Shown one piece after another: positions 1-9,616 of a stretch of 64,000 bases of DNA. The notes beneath the pieces are model-generated. The model made no database searches and had not been told where the DNA came from. It worked only from the letters and a program-made list of their open reading frames with translations. Each line of letters opens with the position of its first letter. Within the stretch, counting starts at the first letter, position 1. Origin of the DNA: Sphingobium naphthae (lineage in GTDB: Bacteria; Pseudomonadota; Alphaproteobacteria; Sphingomonadales; Sphingomonadaceae). Both the position numbers and the translations under genes were made by a program. The stretch is taken from assembly GCF_020782235.1 (NCBI RefSeq), contig NZ_JAJGNO010000002.1, positions 394,382-458,381 of the forward strand, written 5' to 3'.

Positions 1-3
1 TAT

Positions 4-2970
4 ATGCGCATTTCCAAGGCTTATCGGCTGTCGACTCTCGTCTGCGGCGCTTCGGCGCTCGCGCTGGCCTGCGGCAGTCACGCTGCATTGGCGCAGAACG
101 CCGCCGCCGATGAACAGGCGGCCGACATCGTCGTCACCGGCATCCGCGCCAGCCTCACCGCCGCGCGCGACATCAAGCGCGATGCGCAGGGCGTGGTCGA
201 CGCCATCTCGGCCGAGGATATCGGCAAATTCCCCGACACCAACCTCGCGGAATCGCTCCAGCGCATCACCGGCGTGTCGATCGACCGCTCCAACGGCGAA
301 GGCTCGACCGTCACCGTCCGCGGCTTTGGCCCCGAATTCAACCTGGTGCTGCTGAACGGCCGCCAGATGCCGACCTCCAGCCTGGGCGACGGGGCCAGCG
401 CGCCCGCGACTCGCTCCTTCGACTTCGCCAATCTGGCGTCGGAAGGCGTCGCCGGCGTGGAAGTCTACAAGTCCGGCCGCGCCACGCTGCCCAGCGGCGG
501 CATCGGCTCCACCATCAACATCAAGACGCCCCGTCCGCTCGACCGCCCGGGTCTGCGCGGCAGCTTCGCGGTGAAGGGCGTCTATGACAGCTCGCGCAAC
601 AACAGCGATCCGATCACGCCCGAACTGTCCGGCATCATTTCCGACACCTTCGCCGACGGCCTGTTCGGCATCGCCATCACCGGGTCGTGGCAGAAGCGCA
701 AGGCCAGCGTGAACCAGGCCAATGTCGGCTGGCGCGACGGCTATCTGGGATCGGAAAATAACTGGGGCTCGCTGCCGCAGCCCGACGATCCACGCGCCGC
801 CAATATCGAAAACCGGCCCGGCCCCAATGATGTCTATCAGGTGCAGCAGAACGCCAGCTATGACCTCAACGACATCAATCGCGAGCGCCTGAACGGCCAG
901 GTCGTGCTCCAGGTCCGCCCCGCGGAAAACCTCACCGCCACGATCGACTATACCTATTCGCGCAACACCGTTCAGGTGCGCAATTCCAACGTCGGCATCT
1001 GGTTCAACTTCAACGACGTGTCGAGCAGCTGGACCGACGGCCCCGTCGCCGGCCCCAACTTCTACACCGAACGCTTCGGCGTCAATGAAGGCAAGGACCT
1101 GTCCTATTCGGGCTCGCTGACCGAAAACCGGTCGGAAAACAAGTCGCTGGGCGGCAACATCGCCTGGGACGGCCCGGGCGGCCTGCGGCTGGAGCTGGAC
1201 GCGCATCATTCGACCGCGGAGTCCGGCGCGAACAATCCCTATGGCACCAGCACCTCGGTCGGCACCGCCATCTTCGGCGTCGCCAGCCAGACGGTGGACT
1301 ATACCAACGACCTGCCGGTCATCTCGGTCGACATGCATGACGGCATCGACCCGTTCGACGCGGGCAACATCCAGGCGACGGGCAACGCCTTCCGCAACGC
1401 CTATTTCAAGGACCGCATCAACGAAGCCCAGCTGCGCGGCAGCTATGACTTCGACAATTCCATCCTCGACAGCCTCGACTTCGGCGTCACCTATATCGAA
1501 AACAAGGTGCGCTCGGCCTATGGCTATATCCAGAACGACACCTGGAGCGGTTCCACCACCAAGGACCAGATGCCCGACGATCTGTTCACGCTCGTCAGTC
1601 TCCCCGACAAGTTCAAGGGCCTGTCGGGCGCCGGCGATCCGGCGATGATCCAGCAATTCTATACCTTCAATTTCGAAAAGATGGTGGCGTTCCTCGATGA
1701 CCTGAACGGCATCTGCGGCGGCGATGACGACTGCCTCTCCAGCTTCACCGTCGACCGCCGTATCCGCGAACGCACCATCGCGCCCTATATCCAGGGCAAT
1801 TTCGAATTCGACGTCGCCAACCGCCCGGCTCATTTCCGCGCCGGCCTGCGCTATGAAAAGACCAAGATCAAATCATCGGCGCTGGTGCCGATCCCGACCG
1901 CGACCCAGTGGGTGTCGATCAACGAATTCAACCTGGTCTTCGGCGGCGAAAGCGACTTCACCACCTTCCGCGGCGACTATGACAATTGGCTGCCGGCCTT
2001 CGACGTCGATTTCGAGCCGATCGACAATGTGAAGCTGCGCGCCAGCTACAGCCACACCATCACGCGGCCCGACTATGCCTCGATGCAGGGCGGGCAGACG
2101 CTCGACCAGCTGTTCCGCATCGGCGGCGGCACCGGATCGCGCGGCAATCCGGGCCTGCTGCCCTACAAGTCGAAGAATATCGACCTGTCGGCCGAATGGT
2201 ATTACGCCCCCGCCAGCTATCTGTCGGTCGGCTTCTTCGACAAGCGGGTGCGCAACTTCATCTCCAGCACGCGGGTCGATACCGAAGCCTTCGGCCTCAC
2301 CAACCCGGCGGACGGCCCGCGCTATCAGGCGGCAGTCGCGGCTCTGGGCGCCAATGCCAGCACCACCGACATCCGCAATTATATCTTCGCCAATTATCCC
2401 GCCTCGGTCGAAATCGACAGTTTCGATCCGGTGACGGGCAATTATACCGGCCGGATCCTGGGTCTGCCCGAGGATAATCCCGTCAATTTCCAGGTGACGA
2501 CGCCGATCAACTCCGACCAGTCGGCGCATCTCTATGGCTTCGAATTCGCGATCCAGCATAATTTCTGGGAAACCGGCTTCGGCACCATCCTCAACTACAC
2601 CATCGTCCGCGGCGACGCGACCTACGACAACAGCCAGCCTTCGAGCGTCGCCCAGTTCGCGCTCACCGGCCTGTCGGACAGCGCCAACGCCGTCCTCTTC
2701 TACGACAAGAACGGCATCCAGGCGCGCGTCGCCTATAATTGGCGCGACGAATTCCTGTCGGGCACCGGGCCCAACCCCTTCTATGTCGAAGCCTATGGCC
2801 AGGTCGACGCCAGCGCCAGCTGGGAGTTCCGGAAGGGCTACACCGCCTTTGTCGAGGCGATCAACCTCACCGGCACCAGCCGCCGCGGCCATTTGCGTAG
2901 CGACCAGAATGTCACCTTCGCCTCGCCCGGCTATGCCCGTTACGGCGCCGGCATCCGCGTCAATTTCTGA
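4..2970 (+). CDS. TonB-dependent outer-membrane receptor (carbohydrate-type)
   Basis: This 988-residue protein is an outer-membrane TonB-dependent transporter. Residues 1-31 form a signal peptide ending in HAALAQ. A plug domain follows, with VVTGIRASL as a TonB-box-like start and the motifs IGKFPDTNLAESLQRI and TVRGFGPEFN. The beta-barrel ends in an aromatic residue (GIRVNF), as expected for outer-membrane insertion. This subtype is common in Caulobacter and sphingomonads and often sits beside glycoside hydrolases. The downstream SapC/cupin/halogenase/GH16/GH3 genes suggest that its ligand is a beta-glucan oligosaccharide; that substrate is inferred from context. The ATG is only three bases inside the window, so its ribosome site and promoter cannot be seen. 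Confidence 0.93.
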   Translation: MRISKAYRLSTLVCGASALALACGSHAALAQNAAADEQAADIVVTGIRASLTAARDIKRDAQGVVDAISAEDIGKFPDTNLAESLQRITGVSIDRSNGEGSTVTVRGFGPEFNLVLLNGRQMPTSSLGDGASAPATRSFDFANLASEGVAGVEVYKSGRATLPSGGIGSTINIKTPRPLDRPGLRGSFAVKGVYDSSRNNSDPITPELSGIISDTFADGLFGIAITGSWQKRKASVNQANVGWRDGYLGSENNWGSLPQPDDPRAANIENRPGPNDVYQVQQNASYDLNDINRERLNGQVVLQVRPAENLTATIDYTYSRNTVQVRNSNVGIWFNFNDVSSSWTDGPVAGPNFYTERFGVNEGKDLSYSGSLTENRSENKSLGGNIAWDGPGGLRLELDAHHSTAESGANNPYGTSTSVGTAIFGVASQTVDYTNDLPVISVDMHDGIDPFDAGNIQATGNAFRNAYFKDRINEAQLRGSYDFDNSILDSLDFGVTYIENKVRSAYGYIQNDTWSGSTTKDQMPDDLFTLVSLPDKFKGLSGAGDPAMIQQFYTFNFEKMVAFLDDLNGICGGDDDCLSSFTVDRRIRERTIAPYIQGNFEFDVANRPAHFRAGLRYEKTKIKSSALVPIPTATQWVSINEFNLVFGGESDFTTFRGDYDNWLPAFDVDFEPIDNVKLRASYSHTITRPDYASMQGGQTLDQLFRIGGGTGSRGNPGLLPYKSKNIDLSAEWYYAPASYLSVGFFDKRVRNFISSTRVDTEAFGLTNPADGPRYQAAVAALGANASTTDIRNYIFANYPASVEIDSFDPVTGNYTGRILGLPEDNPVNFQVTTPINSDQSAHLYGFEFAIQHNFWETGFGTILNYTIVRGDATYDNSQPSSVAQFALTGLSDSANAVLFYDKNGIQARVAYNWRDEFLSGTGPNPFYVEAYGQVDASASWEFRKGYTAFVEAINLTGTSRRGHLRSDQNVTFASPGYARYGAGIRVNF

Positions 2971-3080
2971 CGCGGCTTGATCGTCCTTCCCGGGGGTGGG
3001 ACAAGGCCGTGCCCGGCGCAAGCCAGGGCGCGGCCTTGCCACAGGGGCACAGGGCCAAGGAGTGGAGCGTCCCTTTCTTC

Positions 3081-3812
3081 ATGAGCCAGCATCAGCTTCT
3101 CGATTCCCTCAACCATCGCGACCTGCGGGTGCGGACCGACAGCGCGGCGGAGCTGGGCGACGGCGTCATGGCCTGCCTGTTGATGCCGGCCGAATTCCGC
3201 CAGGCGCAGGCCCATTTTCCCATCCTCTTCCGCCGCGATCAGGCCAGCGGCGCATTCAGCGCGCTCGCCCTGTTCGGCTTCGACAATGGTGAAAATCTGT
3301 TCCTGGAGGGCGGCCATTGGGACGCGGGCTACAAGCCTTTGGCGCAGGCGGTCCAGCCCTTCCTCATCGGCCGCAGCGCCGATGGCCAGCCGGGCGGCCA
3401 GGTGCATGTCGATCTCGACAGCCCTCGCATCCTGCGCGGCGGCCCGGATAACATGGACGGCGAAGCGCTGTTCGACGCGGCGGGCAAGCCCAGCCCCTAT
3501 CTCGACCTCATCGCGCAGCGCCTGGGGGATCTCGACGCCGCCTATCGCGCCAGCGCCGATTTCTTCGCCGCGCTCGCCCGGCACGATCTGCTCGAACCCT
3601 TCACCATCGACGTGCCCCTGATCGACGGGTCGAACAACAGCCTCGTCGGCTTCCATATCGTCAATGAAGATCGGCTGCAGGCGCTGGATGCCGACGCGCT
3701 TGCCGACCTCCATGGCGCCGGCCATCTGATGCCGCTGTTCATGGCGGTGGCTTCGGTCGCGCAGTTCAGCGAGCTGGTCGCGCGCAAGAACCGCCGGATC
3801 GCCGGTGGCTGA
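3081..3812 (+). CDS. SapC family protein
   Basis: The 243-residue product matches the SapC family, starting MSQHQLLDSLNHRDLRV. SapC was named from Campylobacter surface-layer loci, but in alphaproteobacteria and xanthomonads it is mostly found directly after TonB-dependent receptors in sugar-utilisation loci. Its biochemical role is unknown. It has no signal peptide, so it is probably cytoplasmic. The frame is open further upstream to a GTG at 3009, but the ATG at 3081 fits the family start, with AAGGAG about 18 nt upstream. Its 3' end overlaps the next gene by 8 nt, indicating translational coupling. Confidence 0.88.
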   Translation: MSQHQLLDSLNHRDLRVRTDSAAELGDGVMACLLMPAEFRQAQAHFPILFRRDQASGAFSALALFGFDNGENLFLEGGHWDAGYKPLAQAVQPFLIGRSADGQPGGQVHVDLDSPRILRGGPDNMDGEALFDAAGKPSPYLDLIAQRLGDLDAAYRASADFFAALARHDLLEPFTIDVPLIDGSNNSLVGFHIVNEDRLQALDADALADLHGAGHLMPLFMAVASVAQFSELVARKNRRIAGG

Positions 3813-4833
3813 CGGCGCGCTCCCGGCGCTGCCCCCGGTGCGGGAGCTGGCGGTGGCGGACGCGGCGGCGCTCGACGCGCTGCTCGCGGGCGAGGAAACG
3901 CCCTTCATCCTGCGCGGCCTGGTCAGCGACTGGCCGCTGGTGCGGGCGGCGCGGCAGGGCGACCGCGCGGTGCGGGCCTATCTCGCCGATCGCGCGCGCG
4001 CCCTGGACTTCACCGTCTCCATGGCCGACCCCGGCATTGGCGGGCGCCTCTTCTACGACGAGGCCATGGGGGTCAATTTCCGCATGGGCAAGGGCCGCCT
4101 GCCCGACATCTTCGCCGGCTTCGACAAGGCGGAGGGCCTGCCCGCCGATCAGGTGCCGACCGTCTATCTGGGCTCGGTCGATGTCCATCAGTTTTTCGAC
4201 GGCGTCGCGCAGGACAATGTCCTGGACCTGGGCGCGCGCCAGCCCCTGCTCTCGCTCTGGATCGGCAATGCGACGCGGATCGCGGCGCATAACGACTTTC
4301 CCGACAATCTCGCCTGCGTGGTGGCGGGGCGGCGGCGCTTCACCCTGTTCCCGCCCGACCAGTTCGCCAATCTCTATCTTGGCCCCATCGACATCACGCC
4401 CGCCGGTCGGCCCATCTCCATGGTCGATGGCGCCGCGCCCGATTTCGCCGCCCATCCCGCTTATCGCGAAGCGCTCGCTCATGCGCAGGTCGCCGACCTG
4501 GAGCCGGGCGACGCGCTCTTCATCCCCTCGCTCTGGTATCATCAGGTCGAAGGGCTGGCGCGCTTCAACATCCTGATGAACTATTGGTGGCGCGACACGC
4601 CCCGCTATCTGGGCCAGCCCAACAACGCCCTGCACCATGCGATCATGGCGATCCGCGACCTGCCCGATCATGAGCGCGCGGTCTGGCGCGCCATGTTCGA
4701 CCATTATGTCTTTTCGGGCGGGGCGGACGCGCGCGCCCATGTGCCTGCCCATGGCCAGGGCGTGCTCGCGCCGCTCGACGCGCAATCGGCCGCGCGCATG
4801 CACCAGTTTCTGCTGAGGAGCCTGTCGCAATGA
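3805..4833 (+). CDS. cupin-like (JmjC/FIH-type) domain protein
   Basis: This 342-residue protein belongs to the cupin_8/JmjC-like family, which includes 2-oxoglutarate- and iron-dependent hydroxylases related to asparaginyl hydroxylase FIH. The likely facial triad is visible as the HND of RIAAHNDFPDN plus the His of SLWYHQVEG. The motif FNILMNYWWRDTP near the C-terminus is typical of the bacterial members found beside tryptophan-halogenase-like genes. It starts with GTG overlapping the SapC stop and ends in an ATGA overlap with the halogenase. The substrate is unknown; protein or small-molecule hydroxylation is a family-based inference. Confidence 0.87.
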   Translation: MADGALPALPPVRELAVADAAALDALLAGEETPFILRGLVSDWPLVRAARQGDRAVRAYLADRARALDFTVSMADPGIGGRLFYDEAMGVNFRMGKGRLPDIFAGFDKAEGLPADQVPTVYLGSVDVHQFFDGVAQDNVLDLGARQPLLSLWIGNATRIAAHNDFPDNLACVVAGRRRFTLFPPDQFANLYLGPIDITPAGRPISMVDGAAPDFAAHPAYREALAHAQVADLEPGDALFIPSLWYHQVEGLARFNILMNYWWRDTPRYLGQPNNALHHAIMAIRDLPDHERAVWRAMFDHYVFSGGADARAHVPAHGQGVLAPLDAQSAARMHQFLLRSLSQ

Positions 4834-6332
4834 AACAGCCTTCCCTCCCTCGCCGCATCGTTGTCGCCGGGGGCGGCACCGCCGGCTGGATGACCGCCGC
4901 CGCGCTGGCGCGGACGCTTGGCCCCGTGGCGCAGGTGACGCTGGTCGAAAGCGAACAGATCGGCACGATCGGCGTGGGCGAAAGCACCATCCCGCCGCTT
5001 GTCGCCTATAACCGCATCCTCGGCATCGACGAAGCCGACTTCATGCGCGCGACCCAGGCGACCTTCAAGCTGGGCATCAATTTCGAACATTGGCGCGTGC
5101 CGGGCGAAAGCTATTTCCACAGCTTCGGCGGCACCGGCAAGGATCATTGGTCGGCGGGCTTCCAGCATTTCTGGATGCATGGCCGGGCGCAGGGCCATGA
5201 CGCGCCCTATGGCGACTATTGCCTGGAGCTGCAGGCGGCGCAGGCCAGCCGCTTCTCCCACCTACCCGACGATCGGATGAATTACGCCTATCAGCTCGAT
5301 TCCGGCCTCTACGCCAAATTTCTGCGCGCCATGGCGGAAGGCGACGGTGCCATCCGGATCGAGGGGCGGATCGTCGCGGTCGACCTGGACGGGACGAGCG
5401 GCGACATCGCCGCCCTGCGGCTGGACGGCGACCGGCGGATCGAGGGCGACCTGTTCATCGACTGCACCGGCTTTCGCGCGCTGCTGATCGAAGGCGCGCT
5501 GCATGCGGGCTATGACGACTGGACGCACTGGCTGCCCTGCGACGGCGCGGTCGCGGTCCAGACCGCCAGCGTGCGCCCGCCCGTCCCCTATACCCGCGCG
5601 ATCGCGCATGACGCCGGCTGGCAATGGCGCATCCCGCTCCAGCACCGGCAGGGCAACGGCATCGTCTATTGCAGCGCCTTCATGACGCCCGGCGCCGCGC
5701 TCCAGATGCTGCTGGACAGCGTCGAGGGCGAAACGCTGGTGCAGCCCAATCCCATCCGCTTCCGCACCGGTGCGCGGCGGCGGCAATGGCATCGCAACTG
5801 CGTCGCCGTCGGCCTGTCGGGCGGCTTCATGGAGCCGCTCGAATCCACCTCCATCCACCTCATCCAGCGCGCCGTGTTGCGAATCCTGCGCATGCTGCCC
5901 GCCGGCGCGATCAGCCCCCGCGACATCGCCGAATTCAACGACCAGCAAATGGCGGACATGGAGCAGATCCGCGATTTCCTGATCCTTCATTACAAGGCGA
6001 CCGACCGGCGCGACACGCCCTTCTGGCGCCATTGCGCCTCCATGTCCGTGCCCGACAGCCTCACGCACCGCATCGAACTGTTCCGCGAAACCGGCCGCAT
6101 CTTCCGCAAGAATGAGGAATTGTTCGCCGAAAACAGCTGGGTGCAGGTGATGATGGGACAGGGCGTGACGCCACGAAGCTATCACCCCGTCGCCGCAAAG
6201 CTTCGCCCGCAGGAACTGGAGCATCTGCTCGCCACCCTGCGCGAACAAGTGTCCCGCACGGTCGCCGCCCTGCCCGACCATGGCGCCTATGTCGCGCGTT
6301 ATTGCGGCGCGCAGGACGTGGCGGCGGCATGA
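4830..6332 (+). CDS. tryptophan halogenase-family flavin-dependent protein
   Basis: The 500-residue product is a flavin-dependent halogenase homologue. It has the FAD-binding GGGTAGWM near residues 14-21 and GVGESTIPPL near 48. Lys80 in ATFKLGINFEHW aligns with the catalytic lysine of PrnA. The family signature WQWRIP is present, as is the EPLEST motif carrying the conserved Glu. All key residues are therefore kept and the enzyme could be active. The family is common in TonB-receptor sugar loci of Caulobacter, sphingomonads and Xanthomonas, where no halogenated product is known, so tryptophan is probably not the real substrate. It overlaps the upstream cupin gene (ATGA). Confidence 0.88.
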   Translation: MKQPSLPRRIVVAGGGTAGWMTAAALARTLGPVAQVTLVESEQIGTIGVGESTIPPLVAYNRILGIDEADFMRATQATFKLGINFEHWRVPGESYFHSFGGTGKDHWSAGFQHFWMHGRAQGHDAPYGDYCLELQAAQASRFSHLPDDRMNYAYQLDSGLYAKFLRAMAEGDGAIRIEGRIVAVDLDGTSGDIAALRLDGDRRIEGDLFIDCTGFRALLIEGALHAGYDDWTHWLPCDGAVAVQTASVRPPVPYTRAIAHDAGWQWRIPLQHRQGNGIVYCSAFMTPGAALQMLLDSVEGETLVQPNPIRFRTGARRRQWHRNCVAVGLSGGFMEPLESTSIHLIQRAVLRILRMLPAGAISPRDIAEFNDQQMADMEQIRDFLILHYKATDRRDTPFWRHCASMSVPDSLTHRIELFRETGRIFRKNEELFAENSWVQVMMGQGVTPRSYHPVAAKLRPQELEHLLATLREQVSRTVAALPDHGAYVARYCGAQDVAAA

Positions 6333-7264
6333 GCATGCGCGCGCTTCTCCTCGCCGCCGCGCTGATCGCCGCGCCCGCATCCGCCGCCGAGGCGCCCGGC
6401 AGCGATTCCGGCTGGTCGCTGGTCTGGTCCGACGAATTTGACGGCGCGTCGCTGGACGCGAGCAAATGGGCCCTCGCCGACAATTGCTGGGGCGGCGGCA
6501 ACGAGGAGCGGCAATGCTACACCCCCGCGCCCGCCAATCACCGCGTCGCCGACGGCCTGCTCTCGATCATCGCCCGCCGCCAGACCCATAGCGGCCCCGC
6601 TTTCCCGCCCGACCAGCGCACCACGCCGGAAAAGCGCCAGGCGAGCCGGACGAAGCCCTTCACCTCCGCCCGCCTGTCGACCAACGGCAAGGCCAGCTGG
6701 CGCTATGGCAAGGTGCAGGTGCGCGCGAAGCTGCCGCAGGGGCAGGGAACATGGCCCGCCATCTGGATGCTGCCCGAAGGCTGGGACTATGGCGCCTGGG
6801 CCGCCTCTGGCGAAATCGACATCATGGAAGCGGTCAATCTCGGCACGCCGTGCCCCGACTGCGCGGGCGGGGTCGAAAACCGCGTGCTCGGCACCATCCA
6901 TTTCGGCGGGCAGCCGCCGCGCAACCGCTATATCGGCGATGAAACCGCCTTGCCCGGATCGCGCGAGGCGTTCCATGTCTATGAGCTGGAATGGGACGCG
7001 CAGGGCATGGTCTGGCGGGTCGATGGCGTCGCATTCGCGCGCCGCGCGCCGCATGAATGGCACAGCCTGGGCTCGGACGCGCCGGGCGCGCCGTTCGACC
7101 GTCCCTTCCACCTGATCCTCAACCTTGCCATTGGCGGTCACTTGCCCGAAGGACGCAATGACAAGGGCGTCGACGACAGCGGCTTCCCGAAAATGATGCA
7201 GGTCGACTGGGTGCGCGTCTGGCAGAAGGACGCGGCGCCCGCGCCCGAAAGCGGGGGACGGTAA
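6329..7264 (+). CDS. GH16 endo-beta-glucanase (laminarinase-like)
   Basis: This 311-residue secreted glycoside hydrolase of family 16 has a signal peptide (MSMRALLLAAALIAAPASAA) and the catalytic motif EIDIME, with nucleophile E162 and acid/base E167. The uninterrupted ExDxxE spacing plus WPAIWMLPE and GGVENRVLGTIHFGG suggest endo-1,3(4)-beta-glucanase activity on laminarin or mixed-linkage glucan. I chose the ATG at 6329, which overlaps the halogenase stop, because it gives a clean signal peptide. It would supply oligosaccharides to the receptor and the downstream GH3. Exact linkage specificity cannot be read from sequence alone. Confidence 0.9.
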   Translation: MSMRALLLAAALIAAPASAAEAPGSDSGWSLVWSDEFDGASLDASKWALADNCWGGGNEERQCYTPAPANHRVADGLLSIIARRQTHSGPAFPPDQRTTPEKRQASRTKPFTSARLSTNGKASWRYGKVQVRAKLPQGQGTWPAIWMLPEGWDYGAWAASGEIDIMEAVNLGTPCPDCAGGVENRVLGTIHFGGQPPRNRYIGDETALPGSREAFHVYELEWDAQGMVWRVDGVAFARRAPHEWHSLGSDAPGAPFDRPFHLILNLAIGGHLPEGRNDKGVDDSGFPKMMQVDWVRVWQKDAAPAPESGGR

Positions 7265-7271
7265 ACAGTCT

Positions 7272-8342
7272 ATGGCGCGGCGGCGGCTGGCGGTCACGAT
7301 CAAGCATGTTGCGGCGGACGCGGGCGTCTCGCTGCAGACGGTGAGCCGCGTCATCAACAATGAACCCAATGTCCGCCCGGAAATGCGCGAGCGCGTCCAG
7401 GCGTCGATCGACCGGCTGGGCTATGTCCCCTCGATCGCGGCCCAGCGGATGAGCGGGTCCAAATCCTATCTCATCCTCGCGCTCAACGACCGCGAACGCA
7501 CCATCGCCGACTGGCGTGCGCGCCAGGGCACCGACTGGGTCGACCAGATGCTGCTGGGCGGCATGCTGGAATGCGCCGAACATGGCTATCGCCTGATCTT
7601 CGAACTGGTCGACACGCATGAGGATCATCTGGAGCGCGAACTGGGCGCTGCGCTCGCCGCGCTTCAGCCCGATGGCGCGATCCTCACCCCGCCGCACAGC
7701 GACAATCAGGAAATCCTGCGCATCCTCACCCGCCACCATGTGCCCTATGCCCGGATCGGCGCGCTGGGGGATGAGGATGGCGGTTCGCCCGCGGGCGTGC
7801 GCGTGTCGATGGACGATGAAGGCGGGGCGCGGCTGGCCACCCGGCATCTCATAGATCTCGGCCATCGCCGCATCGGCTTCATATCGGGACCGGCCGAATA
7901 TCGGCTGGCGGGCTGGCGCGTCGATGGCTGGCGCGCGGAAATGGCGGCGGCGGGCCTGGACGGCCACGCATGGCTGGAGGCCGGCGATTTCAGCTATGCC
8001 TCGGGCGCGCGCGCCGCGCGCGCCCTGCTCGCCCGCGCCGCGCCGCCCAGCGCCATCATCGCCAGCAACGACCAGATGGCCCTCGCCACGATCGAGGCGG
8101 CGCGCGCCGCCGGGCTCGACATCCCCCGCGACCTGTCCGTCGTCAGTTTCGACAACACCCCGCTCGTGCGCTTCACCACCCCGCCGCTGACCGCCGTTGA
8201 CCAGCCGATCGCCGAAACCACCGCCACCGCCGTGCGCCTGCTGATCGAGGCGCAGCGCGAAGGCGCGACGCCGCCACCCGCCGCCCTGCTGCCCATGACG
8301 CTGGTGACGCGCAGCTCCACCGCCCCGCCGCCCGCCGCATGA
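7272..8342 (+). CDS. LacI family transcriptional regulator
   Basis: The 356-residue regulator has an N-terminal helix-turn-helix (TIKHVAADAGVSLQTVSRVIN, with the hinge helix in PSIAAQRMSG) and a periplasmic-binding-protein-like sugar sensor domain (IIASNDQMALATIEAARAAG, DLSVVSFDNTP). It lies 8 nt after the GH16 gene and overlaps the MFS gene by ATGA, so it is co-transcribed with the locus it presumably controls. The ligand is probably a glucan-derived oligosaccharide (inference). A near-palindromic site with a central CG, of the kind LacI proteins bind, is found before the GH3 gene at 9579-9592. Confidence 0.93.
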   Translation: MARRRLAVTIKHVAADAGVSLQTVSRVINNEPNVRPEMRERVQASIDRLGYVPSIAAQRMSGSKSYLILALNDRERTIADWRARQGTDWVDQMLLGGMLECAEHGYRLIFELVDTHEDHLERELGAALAALQPDGAILTPPHSDNQEILRILTRHHVPYARIGALGDEDGGSPAGVRVSMDDEGGARLATRHLIDLGHRRIGFISGPAEYRLAGWRVDGWRAEMAAAGLDGHAWLEAGDFSYASGARAARALLARAAPPSAIIASNDQMALATIEAARAAGLDIPRDLSVVSFDNTPLVRFTTPPLTAVDQPIAETTATAVRLLIEAQREGATPPPAALLPMTLVTRSSTAPPPAA

Positions 8343-9535
8343 TCGGCCGAACAGGACCGGACCGGGACCGCCGCTTCCTGCTGCTGTACGCGCTCGCCTG
8401 GGCCGGCGGGGCGATCGCCTACACGCCCTTCCTCACCATCCTGCTGCCGGTCCGGATCGAACTGGTGGGCGGCGGCGACAGCGTCCAGTGGCTCGCCGTC
8501 ACCACCTTTTGCGGCGCGATCATGGCCAGCGCCGCCAATATCCTCTTCGGCTGGCTCAGCGATCGCAGCGGCACGCGCCGGCCCTGGGTGCTAGGCGGGC
8601 TGCTGCTGTCGGGCGGGCTGCTGATGTTGGTGCCCAGCGCGCACAGCCTGCCCGCGCTCACCGCGCTGATCCTCGCCTGGCAGGGCGCGCTCAACATGAT
8701 GCTGGGGCCGCTCGCCGCCTGGGCGGCCGATGTCGTGCCCGATCGGCACAAGGGGCTGTTGGGCGGCCTTCTCGCCTTCGCGCCGGCATCCGGCGCGCTG
8801 ACGGGCGCGCTGGTGACCATCCCCGGCCTTGCCGGCCCGACGCTGCGCCTTGGCCTGGTCGCCGCGATCACCACCGCCTGCGTGCTGCCGATCATCCTTT
8901 TCGGCCGCGCCCGCCGGATCGAGGATGAACCCCCGCCCGAGCAGGCGACCCCGGTGCCGCTGCTGCGCGCCATGGCGACGCGCATGTGGTTCGCGCGCCT
9001 GATGATCCAGGTGTCGGAGGCCGCGCTCTTCGCCTATCTCTACGTCTGGCTGCGCGGCGTCGATAGCGGCTTCGGCGACGCGGCCATCGCCCGGCTGCTG
9101 GCGATCGTGCTGCTGCTCGCCGCACCGGCGGCGCTGGCGGCGGGCTATGCGGCCGACCGTCGCGGCCGGCCGGTAAGCCCACTGCGGATCGCCGCCGTCG
9201 TCGCCGCCATCGGCCTCTTCGCCATGGCGCTGGCGGACAATGGGGTGGAAGCCACCATCGGCTTCTTGATCTTCGGCCTTGCCACCAACATCTTCCTTGC
9301 CCTGCACAGCGCGCAAACCCTGCGCGTGCTGCCCGACAGCCGCTCGCGCGGCCGCGACCTTGGCCTCTTCAACCTCACCAACACCGTGCCCTCGCTGGTC
9401 ATGCCCTCGCTCACCATCGGCCTCGTGCCGCTGCTCGGCTTCCCCGCTTTGTTCATGGTGATGGCGCTGCTGTCGCTGGGCGCGGCGGCGCTGCTGCGCG
9501 GGCTGGCGCTGGGCGAGCGACGCGCCGGCCGCTGA
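8339..9535 (+). CDS. MFS transporter, probable oligosaccharide uptake
   Basis: The 398-residue inner-membrane protein has about 12 hydrophobic segments and an MFS loop motif (GWLSDRSGTRRPW) after the second helix. Its position between a LacI regulator and a GH3 beta-glucosidase suggests that it imports glucose or beta-gluco-oligosaccharides from the periplasm. The start ATG overlaps the stop of the LacI gene. Substrate is inferred from context only; it resembles sugar permeases in other sphingomonad TonB-receptor loci. Confidence 0.85.
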   Translation: MIGRTGPDRDRRFLLLYALAWAGGAIAYTPFLTILLPVRIELVGGGDSVQWLAVTTFCGAIMASAANILFGWLSDRSGTRRPWVLGGLLLSGGLLMLVPSAHSLPALTALILAWQGALNMMLGPLAAWAADVVPDRHKGLLGGLLAFAPASGALTGALVTIPGLAGPTLRLGLVAAITTACVLPIILFGRARRIEDEPPPEQATPVPLLRAMATRMWFARLMIQVSEAALFAYLYVWLRGVDSGFGDAAIARLLAIVLLLAAPAALAAGYAADRRGRPVSPLRIAAVVAAIGLFAMALADNGVEATIGFLIFGLATNIFLALHSAQTLRVLPDSRSRGRDLGLFNLTNTVPSLVMPSLTIGLVPLLGFPALFMVMALLSLGAAALLRGLALGERRAGR

Positions 9536-9578
9536 GGCCGGGCTTGATTTCTCCTGCCGGACATGACAGGACCTTTGA

Positions 9579-9592
9579 TGAGAACGTTCACA
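9579..9592. promoter_or_regulatory. putative LacI-family operator
   Basis: The 14-base site TGAGAACGTTCACA is a near-perfect inverted repeat (TGnGAAC/GTTCnCA) with the central CG step typical of LacI-family operators. It lies in the gap between the MFS and GH3 genes, 25 nt before the chosen GH3 start, where a repressor could block transcription. The LacI gene of the same locus is 1.2 kb upstream. Binding is inferred. Confidence 0.6.
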
Positions 9593-9616
9593 ATAATCAT
9601 GTCAGGAAGGATGCCC

